Counted from the stretch's first letter, positions 1-13,207 are shown. The stretch: DNA of 64,000 bases from Patiria pectinifera (GCA_029964075.1 CM057136.1:7750001-7814000), one strand, 5' to 3'. Numbers and translations are program-made. Notes: generated by a model not told the origin, from the sequence alone.

Positions 1-1230
1 CTTCGATTGTCTGTCGGATGTAACCTCGATAGAGGGGAAGATTTTCTCGTGCTCTAATCGCTGGAAGGACTAAGTGTGCAAGCAGGTTGAATTGATTTTT
101 TAGGGTAAGTTGAAGTAAAAATCGTTGCATGTTTTCAAAGCTACAGCGTGTTATAGTAGCATTTATGTCATGCATCCAGAAAGCACTTCTCTGCTTTAGT
201 TTTGGGTTGTCAAGGCCTATGTTAAAAAGTGGGTGACAGATGCATATTATCAAAATATCTAATACAAATCCATCAATTTGTGTTACTGTTCGATAAATAA
301 ATAAATATTAGCCCATTTGACATAAAAATATCAACACAATGGGAGTTTGTTGATATCGCTTACTCTTGCAAGGTTGTTTTGCATCTTTACCCGGCATTAT
401 CGGACTTTAACGCTTTATATCGAAAACTTTGACTTTGAAGATTGCCGTTTCCTTAAGAGCAAGTTACCTTCGGGAAAAATATCCTTTTAAATTTGCGGGA
501 AACAAGTGGTAGAAGATAACGGATATTTCATTACAGCTAAAAGGCCATATGTGTCAATTAACCAAAATGAGGTAAAATAACTACTAGTTCAGTTTCACCG
601 TAAGGAAAGTTTCTTGTTTTCAAATGTGGTGATCATTGTCAAGACTCCAACTGTAAGTGAATAAGGATAAAATACACATACGCAATAAGTCTTACGTCAC
701 TGATATCGAGACATTTTAAAATTATTTCATAGGTGGAGATAAATTTGACCCCGGTGAATGAAGCTTTTCTTCGAAGTTCTTCTTCCGCTTTTCCGCAAAA
801 AAAGTCAACACTTCACCCGATGAAAGTCAGTTGAACGCTGGTGTTTCTTTTATGGACTTATACAGTTCAGCCAGCTGGCTCAGCTCTATCGACAAAAAGT
901 TCTTATTACCCTGACGAAAAGGATGTGATATAGGCGCGCCGTGTTAATTACATTCCTGTCGGTTTAAATTAACTTAAAATGGGACCTGATCAAACATCGC
1001 GTGTGCCGGTCCGTGTTTTCGTGGCCGAATATAAAACAAACTTGTGGCGCCACTTTAGTTTGATTAAGCCCCGGTTATTTAGTACTCTGAGGGAGGTTTT
1101 TCCATTCGGTAGAATTAAACGGACAAAATCAACACGTAGGTGTGGAAGTTTTATTGGCAATGCTAGCACATTAAAGATGCCTTAAAGTATTGGTCAGTCG
1201 TCGTAAGCAAACTGGACTTTGTGCTGAAAG
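1..1230. other. Non-coding, nothing recognised
   Basis: AT-rich. Open frames are short and show no codon pattern or motif I know. No repeat shared with the rest of the window was seen. Confidence 0.5.
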
Positions 1231-1513
1231 ATGGATTGTGCCGTATCACCAACCGATAATGTCACACAAATCGACCGATACTGTATCACTAACCGATAAT
1301 GTAGCAAAATTTGACCGATAGTGTAGTAAAATGTACTACACTAGCAGTCAGTTGTTGTTACGTTGTCGTTCAAAGCCGATAATGTAACAAAAATTGACCG
1401 CTGGTGCAGTGACATCGGTCAATTTTTGTTTACATTAGGCCTATCGGTTAGTGATACAGTATCTGTCAATTTGTGTGAAATTATCGGTTAGTGATACGTT
1501 ATCCGTTGGTTAT
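1231..1513. mobile_element. Foldback repeat (CCGATAATGT family), copy 1
   Basis: A nested palindrome built from words ACCGATAATGTAACAAAA, ATTGACCGATA and their complements, ending ACGTTATCCGTTGGTTA. About 283 bp. The left end is worn. Confidence 0.75.
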
Positions 1514-1921
1514 ATGGATGAAATAAAGGGTGAATCTTGTTTAAATTTAGGGGACGTGATGCCAAACAGTGTTATTCAATGTGGCAATCGTGCATTTGAT
1601 GCCCAGATTCGTTTACAACTATACGAGAATATTAAAGGTAGCACAAGCAACGCCTAAGTGGGACCTTAAGTTCAGAGTTTTGGATCGAAAAGGTTTTATG
1701 TTTCGGAGAAGACTGCACAATCGCGGATGTAGACCTGTATCTTGATTGGGAGTGGAATCGTCCCATAATCTAATAATAATGTTAAGGTATAATAATGTTC
1801 TTTAGGGAAAACAGTGCCCACCCAGTACTCTAATCGAGAACACAAATTAGAAACGATGCGATAAAGGCAATATAGCTGAAAAATGAATAAAACAGAACAC
1901 TCTGTTACAACAGATAATGCA

Positions 1922-2213
1922 GTAACCACCAGATAACGTATCACCAACCGATAATGTCACACAAATTGACCGATACTGTATCAGTAACCGGTAATGTAAC
2001 AGACATTGACTGATAGTTTGGTAAATATTATAACACTATCAGTCAAGTTTTGCTACATTATTGGTAAGGGCCGATAATGTAACAACAATGGACTGATAAT
2101 GTAGTTCATTTTACTACACTATCGGTACATGTTTGCTACATTATCAGTTAGTAATACAGTATCGGTCAATTTTTGTAACATTATTGGTTGGTAATACGTT
2201 ATCCGTTGGTTAC
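1922..2213. mobile_element. Foldback repeat (CCGATAATGT family), copy 2
   Basis: Starts GTAACCACCAGATAACGTAT and ends ATACGTTATCCGTTGGTTAC, with the same internal words as copy 1. About 292 bp. The 400 bp between the copies is unrelated. Confidence 0.8.
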
Positions 2214-3228
2214 TCCTTATCAGTTGTAACACACTTTCTTTAATTTAGAATGTCGTTTCCCCTTTGTTTTGCAATTCCAAATTTCTTTGTCATGAATGCA
2301 CATCGCAAATTGATACATTCTGCGATGAAATCTATTCTTCAGGCATTGTGATTTCTGCAAGTTTAAGCGATGAATGTCAGATGTGTGTGGACGTTCGGTC
2401 GTGGTTGATGTAGACAAAAAAGAAACGGCTTTAAGCCGGGACAACCACACGCCGTTCTTCAAACAATACCTGGCAATTTTCGTTTCCTCCTAGAACCTCC
2501 GGTGTCTCCTCAAACATCCAAGCCTGCTTCTCCCCTACAATGCGAGTCAACACACGTGTGCTTGCATGCCCTCGGCAGAACGCTACTAAACGAATTTTAT
2601 CAATTGCACCCGCCGCGTGTTTGGTCACCGCCTTCAGTTCGTCTACGGTAGATAGCTCGCTCCGATTCGGAGTTCGGCCAAACAAACCCGGCCCACCAAA
2701 GGTTGCGAATAACGGCGCTGTTCAAACGCTCAGCGCGGCTCTTGCTGTCGACTTCAAAACGAAATCTCCAAACGACCGAGGGTCTGGGTAAATATTTGTT
2801 GCCGAGGAACTTCGCTTTACCAATCAAATTGTCTCTATTAGCTTTTAACTCATCTCATCTGATTTGGAAGACGGCACTCTCCTTTTTACCCATTTCGCAA
2901 TTACGTTTTCTCCCACTTACAGGGTACGACTTCTAGGCAGAAAGGGAATAATTCTAACAATATGTGTGTGTTGAATCAGGGCGGCCTTAATGTACAATTA
3001 GATTTATCGGTTTTGGGGAAGTATAGGAGAACTCGCCCGTCGTACAAACCCGAACCTGGCAGTGAGAAATGGTTGCCACTTCAGCTGAATTTAAAGGGAC
3101 GTTGCGAATATATCATCGCGATTCATTTCAAACGGGTCATTTTAAAGTTAGGTCTTTTCGGTTTCTTTCTTAGTTTCTGTATCTCATATCGTATTATAAA
3201 AAAACCTTGAAGTTGAATAATAAACTCC
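2214..3228. other. Non-coding; a GC-richer patch at 2440-2830
   Basis: Overlapping frames on both strands between 2431 and 2830 reach 84 codons, and the stretch is GC-richer than its flanks. It may be an unrecognised exon or CpG-rich control region; no domain or splice pair supports a gene. Confidence 0.35.
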
Positions 3229-3541
3229 AAGTTGAACAAAGAAATTGACTGAAGCTGGGTTTGAACCTGCGACATCGGGATTGCTTTTCCGATGCTCTAC
3301 CAACTGAGCAATCCAGCCCTGTGTTGGTGGTTCCCCGTTTGTGTCAGTGTCTTTGTTCAAGGGTGTCAGTCGGAGGCCCTCCTAAAGTCACGATGCGAGA
3401 AACATTAGAAATGCTGCAAACCTGGAAATAACAAACGGGGATCACTCAGAAAGGATACGACTTTTTAGTACAAATTGCCGGAACTTCAATCCGGAGGTCG
3501 CTGGTTTAAAACCCTCTCCTATCGATTTCTTTGTTCAACTT
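3229..3541. mobile_element. 313-bp foldback carrying a tRNA-like head
   Basis: A perfect 17-bp inverted repeat (AAGTTGAACAAAGAAAT / ATTTCTTTGTTCAACTT) bounds the region. On the minus strand 3254-3320 reads GCTCAGTTGGTAGAGC and GGTTCAAACCC, the D-arm/A box and B box of a tRNA. A second inverted pair (CCCCGTTTGT / ACAAACGGGG) lies within. Acceptor pairing is poor, so this is a tRNA-derived repeat rather than a tRNA gene. Confidence 0.7.
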
Positions 3542-3550
3542 AAAAAAGAT

Positions 3551-4020
3551 ATTCATAAATACCTAATACTATTTTCTCATTCCTATTGGTCGAGAGCCCG
3601 TCACGGATTTAAACGGTTGATAAAGACCGGCAGGCTGGTCTTAAACACTTTTCCAATGTCACATGAAATTTTGACTCCTACAAAATCCGTTGCCAGTACC
3701 GTTTTATTGGTTGAACGTTCACAATCCTCACGTAGGTATGCGCATTACTACCAGTGATTCAGTATTTCAAATTCACAGCACACCGCGGCACAGCTGCGTT
3801 CTGCGTCACGTCACGCAGTACGCGCGCCGCGCGCGCCAATCTCCATATAAGAAGTTGTTTACGACTACTCGCGAGAGGGCCATACCATATAGCTAGAGGG
3901 GTGTATCGAAAACCATGAAGTAAAATTGATGAGCAAAATTTTTGGAAATTGTTTTTTCAAATTTTGTTTTGTTTTGACTGAAACGTTTTGATATTTTGAT
4001 CAAAGAGGTTTTGATAAAGT
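3551..4020 (+). mobile_element. Palindromic MITE (ATTCATAAATACCT family), copy 1
   Basis: Starts ATTCATAAATACCT. The right end is degraded (AGGTTTTGATAAAGT for AGGTATTTATGAAT), but the following bases still match the hairpin that adjoins copy 3. The body shares CCTATTGGTCGAGAGCCCG and TTATTGGTTGAACGTTCAC with the other copies. Confidence 0.7.
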
Positions 4021-4478
4021 AGAATATGTGCGTGGCCGGTATTAAAGTTTTTCTGGGTGATATCGTGAACTACGTATTCAAATTGTGCAGTCTTGCCTTT
4101 TGTTTTGCAAGATGTTTAGGTCGATATCAAAAGCAGCTGTCCATTATAGAGATTTTCTGGAAAGAAGAGAAACTCAGCCCGCATAATCGTGAGCCTATTT
4201 CGTGATTATTTCTGACAACTTGATCCATCTCATTAAGCTGCGTGGATTTATGGCGAGGATTGATGGTCGAAGGAAAAGGATATTACCGTTTATGTCATCA
4301 TCTGACGCTGGTTATTGACCTTTCGCTCATTTTTTCTCTATTCAAATGAACTTTCAAATCTTTATCTTCATTATTATCCTTTGACATTTGAAAAAATCAG
4401 TGTCTACTTGATTTCTTAAGCCAAAAGTTAGGAATACACTTAAACAAAACCTTCAAGTTCCTTATATTTGTCAAAAGT

Positions 4479-4845
4479 ACAGGGTGGATAAAATAAAACG
4501 AAACCAAGATAATATTTCCAATTGAAACAGAAGTAGGGCACATGTGAATCAAAGGGACATATCCTCTGTTACGGTTGAATCTCCTCTTTAAAATGACACC
4601 CTGATCATGTCATTACAATCACGGTTGACTGAGTAGTGACCAATTTTATGAAAGGGTCCAATTAGAGAGTTGCGTCACTTTTCAATTATGGGTTTTTTTG
4701 GTGTCATTTGTCACAGAGTGAAAGGTTGCCAATCAAGGCAGGTGGGGAAAAAAGAGCTTTCGCCATGAAAAGTGGCGCAATTCTCTAAAAAGACCCTTTG
4801 ATGAAATTGGTCACTGCTCAGTCAACCGTAAATGCAATGAAATAT
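4479..4845. mobile_element. Foldback element with mariner-like left end, worn
   Basis: Begins TACAGGGTGGATAAAAT, similar to the mariner-type ends at 36077. Inverted arms (4611-4691 and 4762-4840: CGGTTGACTGAGTAGTGACC against GGTCACTGCTCAGTCAACCG) form a long hairpin. The right terminus is lost. Confidence 0.55.
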
Positions 4846-5699
4846 AAACGTTTGTGTATTAGATAAATTCACGAACCATTCTATCCATGTGGCCGATCAC
4901 TGTCTGTTTGATTTGGTTTGAAAAAAAGTCCAAATTTCAAATGTCATATACATTTTTTTGTCTGATTTGAAATGTTACTGGAATATAGAAGTAGTGAAGG
5001 AAGTCCTTTTAATGAGGTCGTTGTGTAAATGCAGCCTGTCCAAATAGGCTTAACATCACAAGCAGTGGACTTAATTACCCGTTATGGTGTGATTTAATTG
5101 GGAAAATGACACCTTTAATATTAATGTGTTTCTCCAAAAAAACTCCTGCAAACCCCACAACACAAGTCTTGTTTTTTTGTTCATACGAAGGATGGATTGT
5201 TTTAATGTTCGGCAAGGGTTGTCGTTGCTAATGATCCCTGTGTTAGACAGCCGACCATTACCGATGAGATGTGAGCTGCTGGTTCTCTCAGTACATTCAA
5301 TACCCATACACAATCCCCTTGGCAACACCCCGAACAGACATAGAGCGGCACGATACAGGGGAAAGTGATTTTGAAAACTTGACAGCTCTCGCCCCGCGTG
5401 GACGCAAAACAATAACATATCTGGAATAGCCTCAAGCCTTACTCTTTCACCCGGGAAATTATTAACAGTTCACCGACTGTCAATCTCCATACTTTTATTA
5501 TTTCAATCCGGGTTGTTCTTTTGTGTATAATGGGGTTTTATCTTACGGAACCCGCTGGCATTTGTTTGTATTCTTTCGAATGAAGTTGCGGTGGCTGGTC
5601 ATATAGGCGAAACAGAATAGTCGGGATGTTTTAGGAAAACAGGGCAAGGTGTAAGTTGAGCGTTAGGAATAACAACATGGAATTTCATATCTAGGCCTA

Positions 5700-6075
5700 C
5701 ACTCTAAAAACTGAAGTGTTAAATCCAACTGTATAAATGATAAGCTCAACACTTGCTATGAGTTCGGTCAGTGACCACACTTTAAAAGTGATTCAACACT
5801 TTCCAAAGTGTTACGAATTCCAACACTTTTAGAAAGTTACAAAAGTGTCGGTCCCTTTTGCGACACTTTTCCAAGTGTTAAAAAAGTGTTAGGATCCAGC
5901 TCTTTGAAAATGTTAAAAAAATGTAGGAAGGTGTTGGATCTGACCCTTTAAAATGTTAAAACAACTATTCAGTTACCTCTTTATCCATTGCCTAGTGTTA
6001 AGAAAGTGTTCATATCCAACCCTTTGAAACTGTTGAAACAACTGTTTGTTCCCCTTTAAATGTGTTACTTTGAGC
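5700..6075 (+). repeat. AAGTGTTA-rich repeat
   Basis: Many irregular copies of AAGTGTTA, CAACACTTT and complements. No regular period, no ends recognised. Confidence 0.7.
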
Positions 6076-6427
6076 TATTGTAATGTCAAAAAATCATCCT
6101 TGAAATGCACGCAAAAAGACCAATAAAAACAGAGAATGTCATTGATAGTAAGGGCTCCAATATAGCGTTGCGTTCTTCATAACTTTTCGTCCTACATCGA
6201 CCAACATCGCCGTCCATCCCGTTATAACCAGTTGAGTAAGGTGATTTTTTTTTTTACTGAGATATTATCGTAGGAACACTGCACATTTTAATGTTAATAC
6301 TGCTTTTATATCGTACGAAATTGACAGATAATTTTAGACCCTTCACCTAACAGATTAGTGTCGCTATACATGTACGTACATTCTACGTGCATTTGATTTG
6401 CGTGATGTATCGATACATGGCCCTTAT

Positions 6428-6810
6428 CAGTGGCGTAGCACGGTCTTTTTTATGGGGGGGGGGGGTTAAACAATTTTAAAAAGGCACTCGCACATCCGTG
6501 GTGAAATGTAGACACGTTTTTTTTCCTCGGGACACTGGGGGGGGGGCGGTACCCTATGCCGATGGGGGCGTTGTACAAAACCGACAATTATGCACAATAT
6601 ATGGTGATTTTAATGACTCGCATTCGAAAAAGACACCTTTAACGGCCGATGGAAGCAAACATACTACTCGAAAACAGGCCACATTCATAATCACCAAGGC
6701 CAAATCGTGGGACTAAAAAACCAAACAAAAGAATACAAAAAATATTGGAAACCTCGGGGGGGGGGGGCTCAAGCCCCCCGAGCGCCCCCCCCCCCCCGGG
6801 TGCGCCACTG
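6428..6810. mobile_element. hAT-like MITE with G/C runs
   Basis: Inverted ends CAGTGGCGTAGCAC and GTGCGCCACTG, 383 bp, with long G and C runs inside. CAGTGGCG ends are usual for hAT elements. I could not find a matching 8-bp duplication, so the copy is old. Confidence 0.6.
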
Positions 6811-7194
6811 AAGGTATAATATTTTTTTCTTGAAATTGTATCGGTACGAAAATCGCAACATATCGATATCCTAGCGAGACAGCAAAACAGTGCCATATTG
6901 TACCCTTTTGAACTGAGCACTGGAATTAATATGATATCACAAATTGACATTTCGTATCATCATTTCTGAATGCTAGATTTTTACAACAAAACACTGGTCT
7001 AGGTAAAATGCCTTCTTTTATGAGTTTTTTTTTCATCATGATAATGGTTTTAACTGCTTATTCTAAAACTTGTATCAAAAATATTATACAGTTTATACCT
7101 TTGCAGAACATACAACCCAAAATTATTTCAAATTTGCACCTTTGAGTTCATTTTTTCAGTGTAATTCACAAATTGAGATTTCTTTGTCGTTGTA

Positions 7195-7612
7195 GATCTC
7201 GGCCTAAAATCACCGAAAATTTCAGGTTTTGGATTGTTTACTTATACTATTTCAAAGGTCTTGTTGAAAGAAAACAAACCTTTTTGTCTTACCGTTCCAG
7301 GAAAAGACTAAAAAAATCGGTTGTTTACATCGGACGCGACGGACATTTTGTTGCATACCCATACGTTTATCAAGTCGTGTCTAATAAATGCAGCGTACAC
7401 GTTGTGTGTGTGGTACAAAATTGTGACCCCCGAAATACGTTCTTGCATGGTTCTGGCAAGAATAGCACAAAAACGCCCAGTTTTTTTAAAATGATGGTTA
7501 TGTGGACGTTAATATTCTACTTTGAAATGCTCTTTCTATTTAATATCACTTCGTTTCAAACGCGTTTTGTAGCCCAATTGGGTGCATTATAGGCCGTAGT
7601 GTCCCTTTAATA
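7195..7612 (+). repeat. Dispersed TTAA-type repeat, copy 1
   Basis: Shares GATTGTTTACTTATAC, ATCGGACGCGACGG and AGCCCAATTGGG with 13697-14336 (inverted). Ends GTGTCCCTTTAA, suggesting a TTAA-target element. The 139-codon open frame here is not conserved in the other copy. Confidence 0.65.
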
Positions 7613-9048
7613 CACCGAGGTGTAAAATACACCATTTTGTGTCTATGTTTTCATGCCATTTTTCAACAAAGGCACACTAAGTGTTAATTCTACGCTATAG
7701 GTTTTGAAGTGGCGAACGGCATCCGATAAGGCAATGTTATTATTGGATCCCCATTTTGCCGGCAGACTCAAAGATTTTTTTTGTTGCTCCTGGCCTTCCA
7801 GTACATTAAAATGAAGGCTTTCTGATCATATTTGTAAATATAATGGAGACAAGGGTACAGAAAAAACACACTCCTGATTCAAAGGGCCGACGGGCTGACA
7901 AGTCTCGGCAGACGAAAGTGATAAATGACGGGGTGAGAGCCTTCAAGCGGATGTCTTGTACACTTCACTCGTAATCGAAAGTAAGAAGAAATAGGCCAGC
8001 CTTAATGCACTAAATAAATATTACAATACGACAGGTCCCTCGACCTTAAAATTGCAAAGTCCCAAGTGAAGATGTTCCGCGAGAGACAACTGTACATTAC
8101 ACCAGGACTCTCTAGTTATTGCCGTTGGGTTTTTAATAATGGAATTATGCAGTGAAGATGGCGGTAACGCTTATCTGGTTTACCAATTCGCTGCGGCCCC
8201 GCTGTAAAAATATACCAATCTTTCGAGTTAATACAGTCAAGTTGATGGACAGTTCATGAAGTTCAGCTTTGTCTGCAGGAGGACTGATGTTAATTCAATA
8301 GATACGCCACTGTGAGTCTAACTAACTCAAGCTTTTTGCTTTTACCAAGGGAATATTACAATGATTGTATAAAAGGATGAGTTTTCCCACTGGGCTTAGC
8401 CTATCATACTTTGAAATTGATTTTGTTGTTAGTTTTTCCCTTGTTAACCTCAAGCAGAAGAGGTAAATATCATAAAGAAAACTAACTGTTCCCTTTAAAC
8501 TTCTCTCGGCCCAGGCTCATTTTCGCGCTCTAGACAAACAGCCTCCGGGATGTCACCCGGACGAGGCTGGGGTCAGGTCATCAACTCATCCTCGTCCGGG
8601 AATCATTGCGATGGTTAAACAATACAAATGGGCCAGTATTTGCACGGTTCTTGATAAACTGAGCGGTTTGTGATCGTGAATATATTGACTGCTGATTCAG
8701 GACAGGCTAGAGGAAGTAGGGTCCATGTTTTAATTGGAACTGCTGTGTTTACTGAAAGGGGGAACATGAGCGGCAACTCCCGGCTATAATCTACCTAGCT
8801 ATGCCGGCTCGATCGAGCCTTGCAGGCGAGTCGGAGAATTATTTTGGCGCCTGTCTGTATATCAGAAGTCAAACAGTAGTTTGTCGAAGTCTGTCAAATT
8901 GTGATGGAATCAGGATCCCGTGGACGAAATCGATGGCAAATATAAAATGGCACTTGAGTTATAAAATATACCCCAGAAAACTACTTACTGTTTAAAATCA
9001 GTATCTGAGTTTGAAATGTCATGCAATATGTTGTTCATGCCGTTTATT
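7613..9048. other. Non-coding, nothing recognised
   Basis: No convincing frame, tRNA or repeat. A short inverted pair (CTCCGGGATGTCACCCGGACGAGG region near 8545-8600) is present. Confidence 0.5.
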
Positions 9049-9551
9049 ACCTCTGCCAAAGGAGGTTATGTATTCATCGGCGTTGGTTTGTGTGTGTGTG
9101 TGTTGGTAGGTTGGTTAGTGTGTTTTTCTGTCAACAGGATAACTTCAAAAGTTCTGGACGGATTTTCATGAATTTTTTTTAAGCGCTGGTCCTTGGTACA
9201 AGTACAAATCGATTAGATTTTGGAAGTGATCGGGATCTGCGTGTGGATGCATGTACAACTTTCAGCAGATCGCTCTGTGCACAAGTTCCTGTGCGTGGTA
9301 TTGACCCGGTGACCCTGTATGCCTTGCAACCCACCTAATCTAACCACACAGGTCAATGGATTATACCATTTTATACAATGGGGGAGTTGGAGTAGACCAT
9401 GACAGGCATATACATACAGCATGTTTAAGTGTAAAGATGTTTTAAATGTGCAATAAAATGTGGAAGTCCAATTGATATGCAAGGCTGTATGGGTATGGGC
9501 CTACTAACAATGTGGCAAGGAATTGTTCAGCCCTTCTGAGTGCTTTCTAGT
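9049..9551 (+). mobile_element. Widespread 500-bp dispersed element, copy 1
   Basis: Left end ACCTCTGCCAAAGGAGGTTATG. Internal words GGATAACTTCAAAAG, TTGGTACAAGTAC, GATTAGATTTTGGAAGTGATC and CACAGGTCAATGGA; right end GAGTGCTTTCTAG. Similar sequences are familiar from many marine animal genomes. It is non-coding. Confidence 0.75.
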
Positions 9552-10069
9552 TATGTTACAACAATGCGTCAAAAAATGGGTTTTCTTCGTCGGTGTAAAC
9601 TTAAATTACAGTAAAATCACGGGCTTTGCCAGACCAAATTGAATGTGGGTGTGTGAAAACACCCATACTAGAATGTTTATCCTTGTGGAGTAATTTCTTT
9701 GTTCTCGTGTAATAAAGTTTTCGATTTTGAAAGGGTAGTTTCAAAATGCTCGAATTTTTACTAGAACTAATTTCCTGGGCTGAAATTCGGACTTAATATT
9801 CCTTACATGAAATACTTTGTGACGCATCAACCCACCTTGGAAATACATAGTTTTTAGGTGAAATCCGTATATCTATTTCGTGATAACCTTGTGGAGAAAG
9901 CCGGCTCCGGCTTTGCCGTTAAGTAGCACCTGTTCTTTCGATTCTAATTGACAAATTAATTTGACTCGTTCTACCGGTCTTAAGCACCATGAGCTTCAAT
10001 ATGAACGATTGATAATAATGGTGTAACTTTTAAAACGTTGGCAACCCCATGGTACTAGCAGTGCCTTAT

Positions 10070-10240
10070 AGCTTAAATTGATAAGCAGGAACGCACAATC
10101 GTACATTTCTATACGCCCGAGGACAATGCTTTGTGTTTCCCTTTGCCCCTGCAATAAAACTCTCCCATAGACTAAGTACATAATCGCACGATTGAGGACC
10201 ATTTATAACAAAAGACCCAATGCATGAGGACTGAAAGGAT
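10070..10240 (-). repeat. Dispersed repeat, inverted partner of 13208-13375
   Basis: Shares TAGACTAAGTACATAA, GCAATAAAACTCTCCCATAG and CCCGAGGACAATGCTTTG (as complements) with 13208-13375. Confidence 0.6.
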
Positions 10241-10347
10241 ATTTTGTTCTCTCTTTGTGTGTCTGTCCTCTATCTTAAAGTGCACACTAAGTTGCTTTTG
10301 ATAGTGACAGTGAGGTCATACGTACATAATTACATCAACTAATCTGC

Positions 10348-10880
10348 ATTTAAAAATACCTGAAACAGTTCACCCATTCCTATAGGTCGAGAGCCCACCA
10401 CGTCGGTGGTTTAAACGCTTGATAAAACACCAACTGGTTTGGGACATTTTTTTGCGGTGTCACCTGAATTCGGACACCAACGAAACATGGTCCCTTTTAC
10501 CATATTATTGGTTAAACGTTCACAATACTACCACTGAGTCCGTATTTTATAGAGTCCTAAATTCACAATACACCGGCACCGCCGCGTTCTGCGGCACTCC
10601 CGCAATCCATAAGGAAAACTTTGAGTACTTTACTCGCGAGAGGCACATACCGTAAACATAGCTAGGGGGTGTTCCACAAAACATGAAGTAACATTTTTGA
10701 ACAAAATCGTTGGATTTTTTGTTGGAAATCGTTGGACTTTCTGACCGAAAGGTATTTATGAATGGAGATAAATAATATTTAAACAAGTACATGTACGTTT
10801 AAAACCGGCTTGGGGCCCGGTCACCGATAAATAATCCGCGTCCAGTTCCCTAACCGGTTCAAAACGTACTTGTTTAAAAC
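10348..10880 (+). mobile_element. Palindromic MITE (ATTCATAAATACCT family), copy 2, with its own hairpin
   Basis: The body runs 10348-10763, ending AGGTATTTATGAAT. It is followed by a different hairpin (arms at 10779-10808 and 10854-10877: AAACAAGTACATGTACGTTT against AAAACGTACTTGTTT). Confidence 0.7.
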
Positions 10881-12954
10881 AGGCCAAACACATACTTAAT
10901 GCCCTTTGTATTTCCCTGGAGGTATGGTAATATTTTACTTGGAACACTGATAATGGTTTAAAAAAAGCTGAAACCAAATAGAACAGAGCCCATCAATTAA
11001 GGCGTTAATAGGCTAAAGCGATTAAACAACATTCTGTTTCCGGTAATCGGAATAAAAAAAAAGTGCAGTTGCATCGCGTTGACGTGGGGCTCTGTTTTAT
11101 CAAGAAATTGCTCGGCGTGGTTTTCGGTGGAAGCACTCAGGCCTTTGGGACTAGATCCACGAGGATATGTACGGCATGGTTGGTTGGACAAACACGTTCC
11201 AGTTCCCTCCAATTCACAAGGGAACTTTCGGAAACGGGGTCGAGCCAGACACTTATACGTGACATACTTTTCGTCCAAACAACACAAAACCAAAAGCTAT
11301 ATTAGAGGACATGGTGTGGAAGTGGATATCTTTTCCTCGGATTGTGTGCACATTCGTGTTTGCTCGAGGGTCTACCTGCACTGAGTCGATTTTTCTTTAT
11401 CTAAGGCAGTAGCTAATAGCCAGACTAGAATGACTAACATGTAATACATTCTCAGAATGCTGGTCATGAGCACTTTGGCAAATCAATGGAAGGAACAAAA
11501 AAGAAAAAGAAATGGAGGTGTAATTAATAGCTTTTCTCTTGTGTCTGCTTGAATGGTAGTTCAGACTGAATTACTGCTTCGGAAAATAACAGCGAAGTGT
11601 TTTATACGCTCATCTTTCTGGTAAGAGGTTTTTCATTTCTGGTTAAGGCAGTTGGATTATTGTTTAGACACAATGGAATAGATGTTTCTCAGATCAGCCG
11701 CATAAAAAACAAGCAACATTGCTCATTCTGGGAAAACGGGATAGCTGTTTTATGAGCTCAGGAATCTGGTCAAAGGCAACCTCGTCCCCAGTGTTTACTT
11801 TATTTCCAACCGCGTTTCCAATAGTAAACCCTGGATAGGAAACTTTCTTCCAGTATCCTGATTGGATACCGCAATTGGCTAGTAATGGATTTTTATCGTG
11901 TACTTGGTGCTATTATTCACAACGTGCAGTACGTGTTTTCGCGATCATTCGTCCACGCCTTCTCGAAAATACTAATTTCCTTTCCAATTTGCTCATATTA
12001 ATATGAAATATGATACTGCATGTTGTCTCGATAAGATCGTAACAGTTTGATTTCAAAAATCGTGTTTTCGTAACTCACGCCGTGCTCGCGCTGCTACGAA
12101 TTGACTCTGTTTTTACCCCAGACACCGCATACAAAAACAAACGCTAATGTGTAATGCATATCCAGGCACCAGACTGTTCCTCATTTGCATACGTGTTCAA
12201 AAATCTTGCACATGCAAATGATCCAATACCAGGGTGAGAGAGCAGGTAGTGGTGGGCGCGTACTGCTCGACATTCTGGGGACTAGGTGGGGTAAAAGGGT
12301 TATCGTTTCTGGTTTGAGAATTGTTTTGGCAACATGTAATAAGTGTTTTGGAGCGTAGCGACATAAAACAACACACATTAGACGAATGGAAACATGTCGC
12401 AATGGATTTACTGCTTGAGGGTTATCAAAATGGATGGTATAAAACTGCAAACTATACGACAATTTATGCAGATGGAAAACACCACATATGCCTATTAATT
12501 CAATCTGCCTTCCCAAGTGTTTCGATGTTTTCTGAGAAAGAATGTATAACTTCTTCCCCTCCATAATTAAAGTTGTATTAGTTTTTGAAATGAATCATCG
12601 TTGTCGCTTTATTGCGTCGTTTTGGTAGGAACGGCAATAGGTCCACCATAATTATTTTGACTATTCACAGCGAGGTGACAATTTCAATTATAAAGGAACA
12701 GACAATTTGATAACATATTCTCACTGATTCAAATTAAATTACAGTGAAATGATTGTTTTGCACGAAACAAAATTGAAAGGATTTATATCTCGTTTAAACG
12801 TAGTCTAAAATATCAATGCCTCGTATAATAATTAATATTATATGAAAACAATAGTCATCATATTTTCATTAATTAATTTGATTGTAATGTGGCTTATTGT
12901 CCTATTCACAGTGACCTTACAGTTTTCATTAGACGCCATGATGTCAATTAGAGG
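10881..12954. other. Non-coding, nothing recognised
   Basis: Frames up to 127 codons (minus, 12181-12564) overlap a plus frame of 81 codons and show no motif. No clear repeat seen. Confidence 0.45.
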
Positions 12955-13070
12955 GGCATTATGTTCTGTGAAGCGCCCAATTGGGCTATAGAACTGGTTT
13001 TGTTTTCCCACGAATTGATATAAGTTGGAAAGAGCATTTAAAAAAGAATTTAGGCGTCCACACTCCCTTA
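12955..13070 (+). repeat. Fragment of the TTAA-type repeat
   Basis: GCGCCCAATTGGGCTATAG, GAATTGATATAAGTTGGAAAGAG and GGCGTCCACAC match the end regions of the copies at 7505-7612 and 13800-13920. Confidence 0.6.
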
Positions 13071-13207
13071 CCAATTCAAAATTTGACTTCCATAATTCGA
13101 GCGGTTTGAGTGCTAGTCATAATTCCAGTCGCCTACTTGCTTTAAAAACGCGTGTACATGCATGGCAAGCTTTACGCTAGAGAACAGACACGCACAGGGA
13201 GAACACA

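Noticed and set aside
2431-2830. Gene in the GC-richer patch with overlapping frames on both strands
   Set aside because: No homology, start context or splice pair; left as unassigned.
3254-3320. Functional tRNA gene
   Set aside because: A and B boxes are good, but the acceptor stem does not pair and the anticodon loop is too long; a tRNA-derived repeat fits better.
7173-7592. 139-codon frame as a gene
   Set aside because: It lies in a dispersed repeat whose other copy (13697-14336) does not keep the frame.
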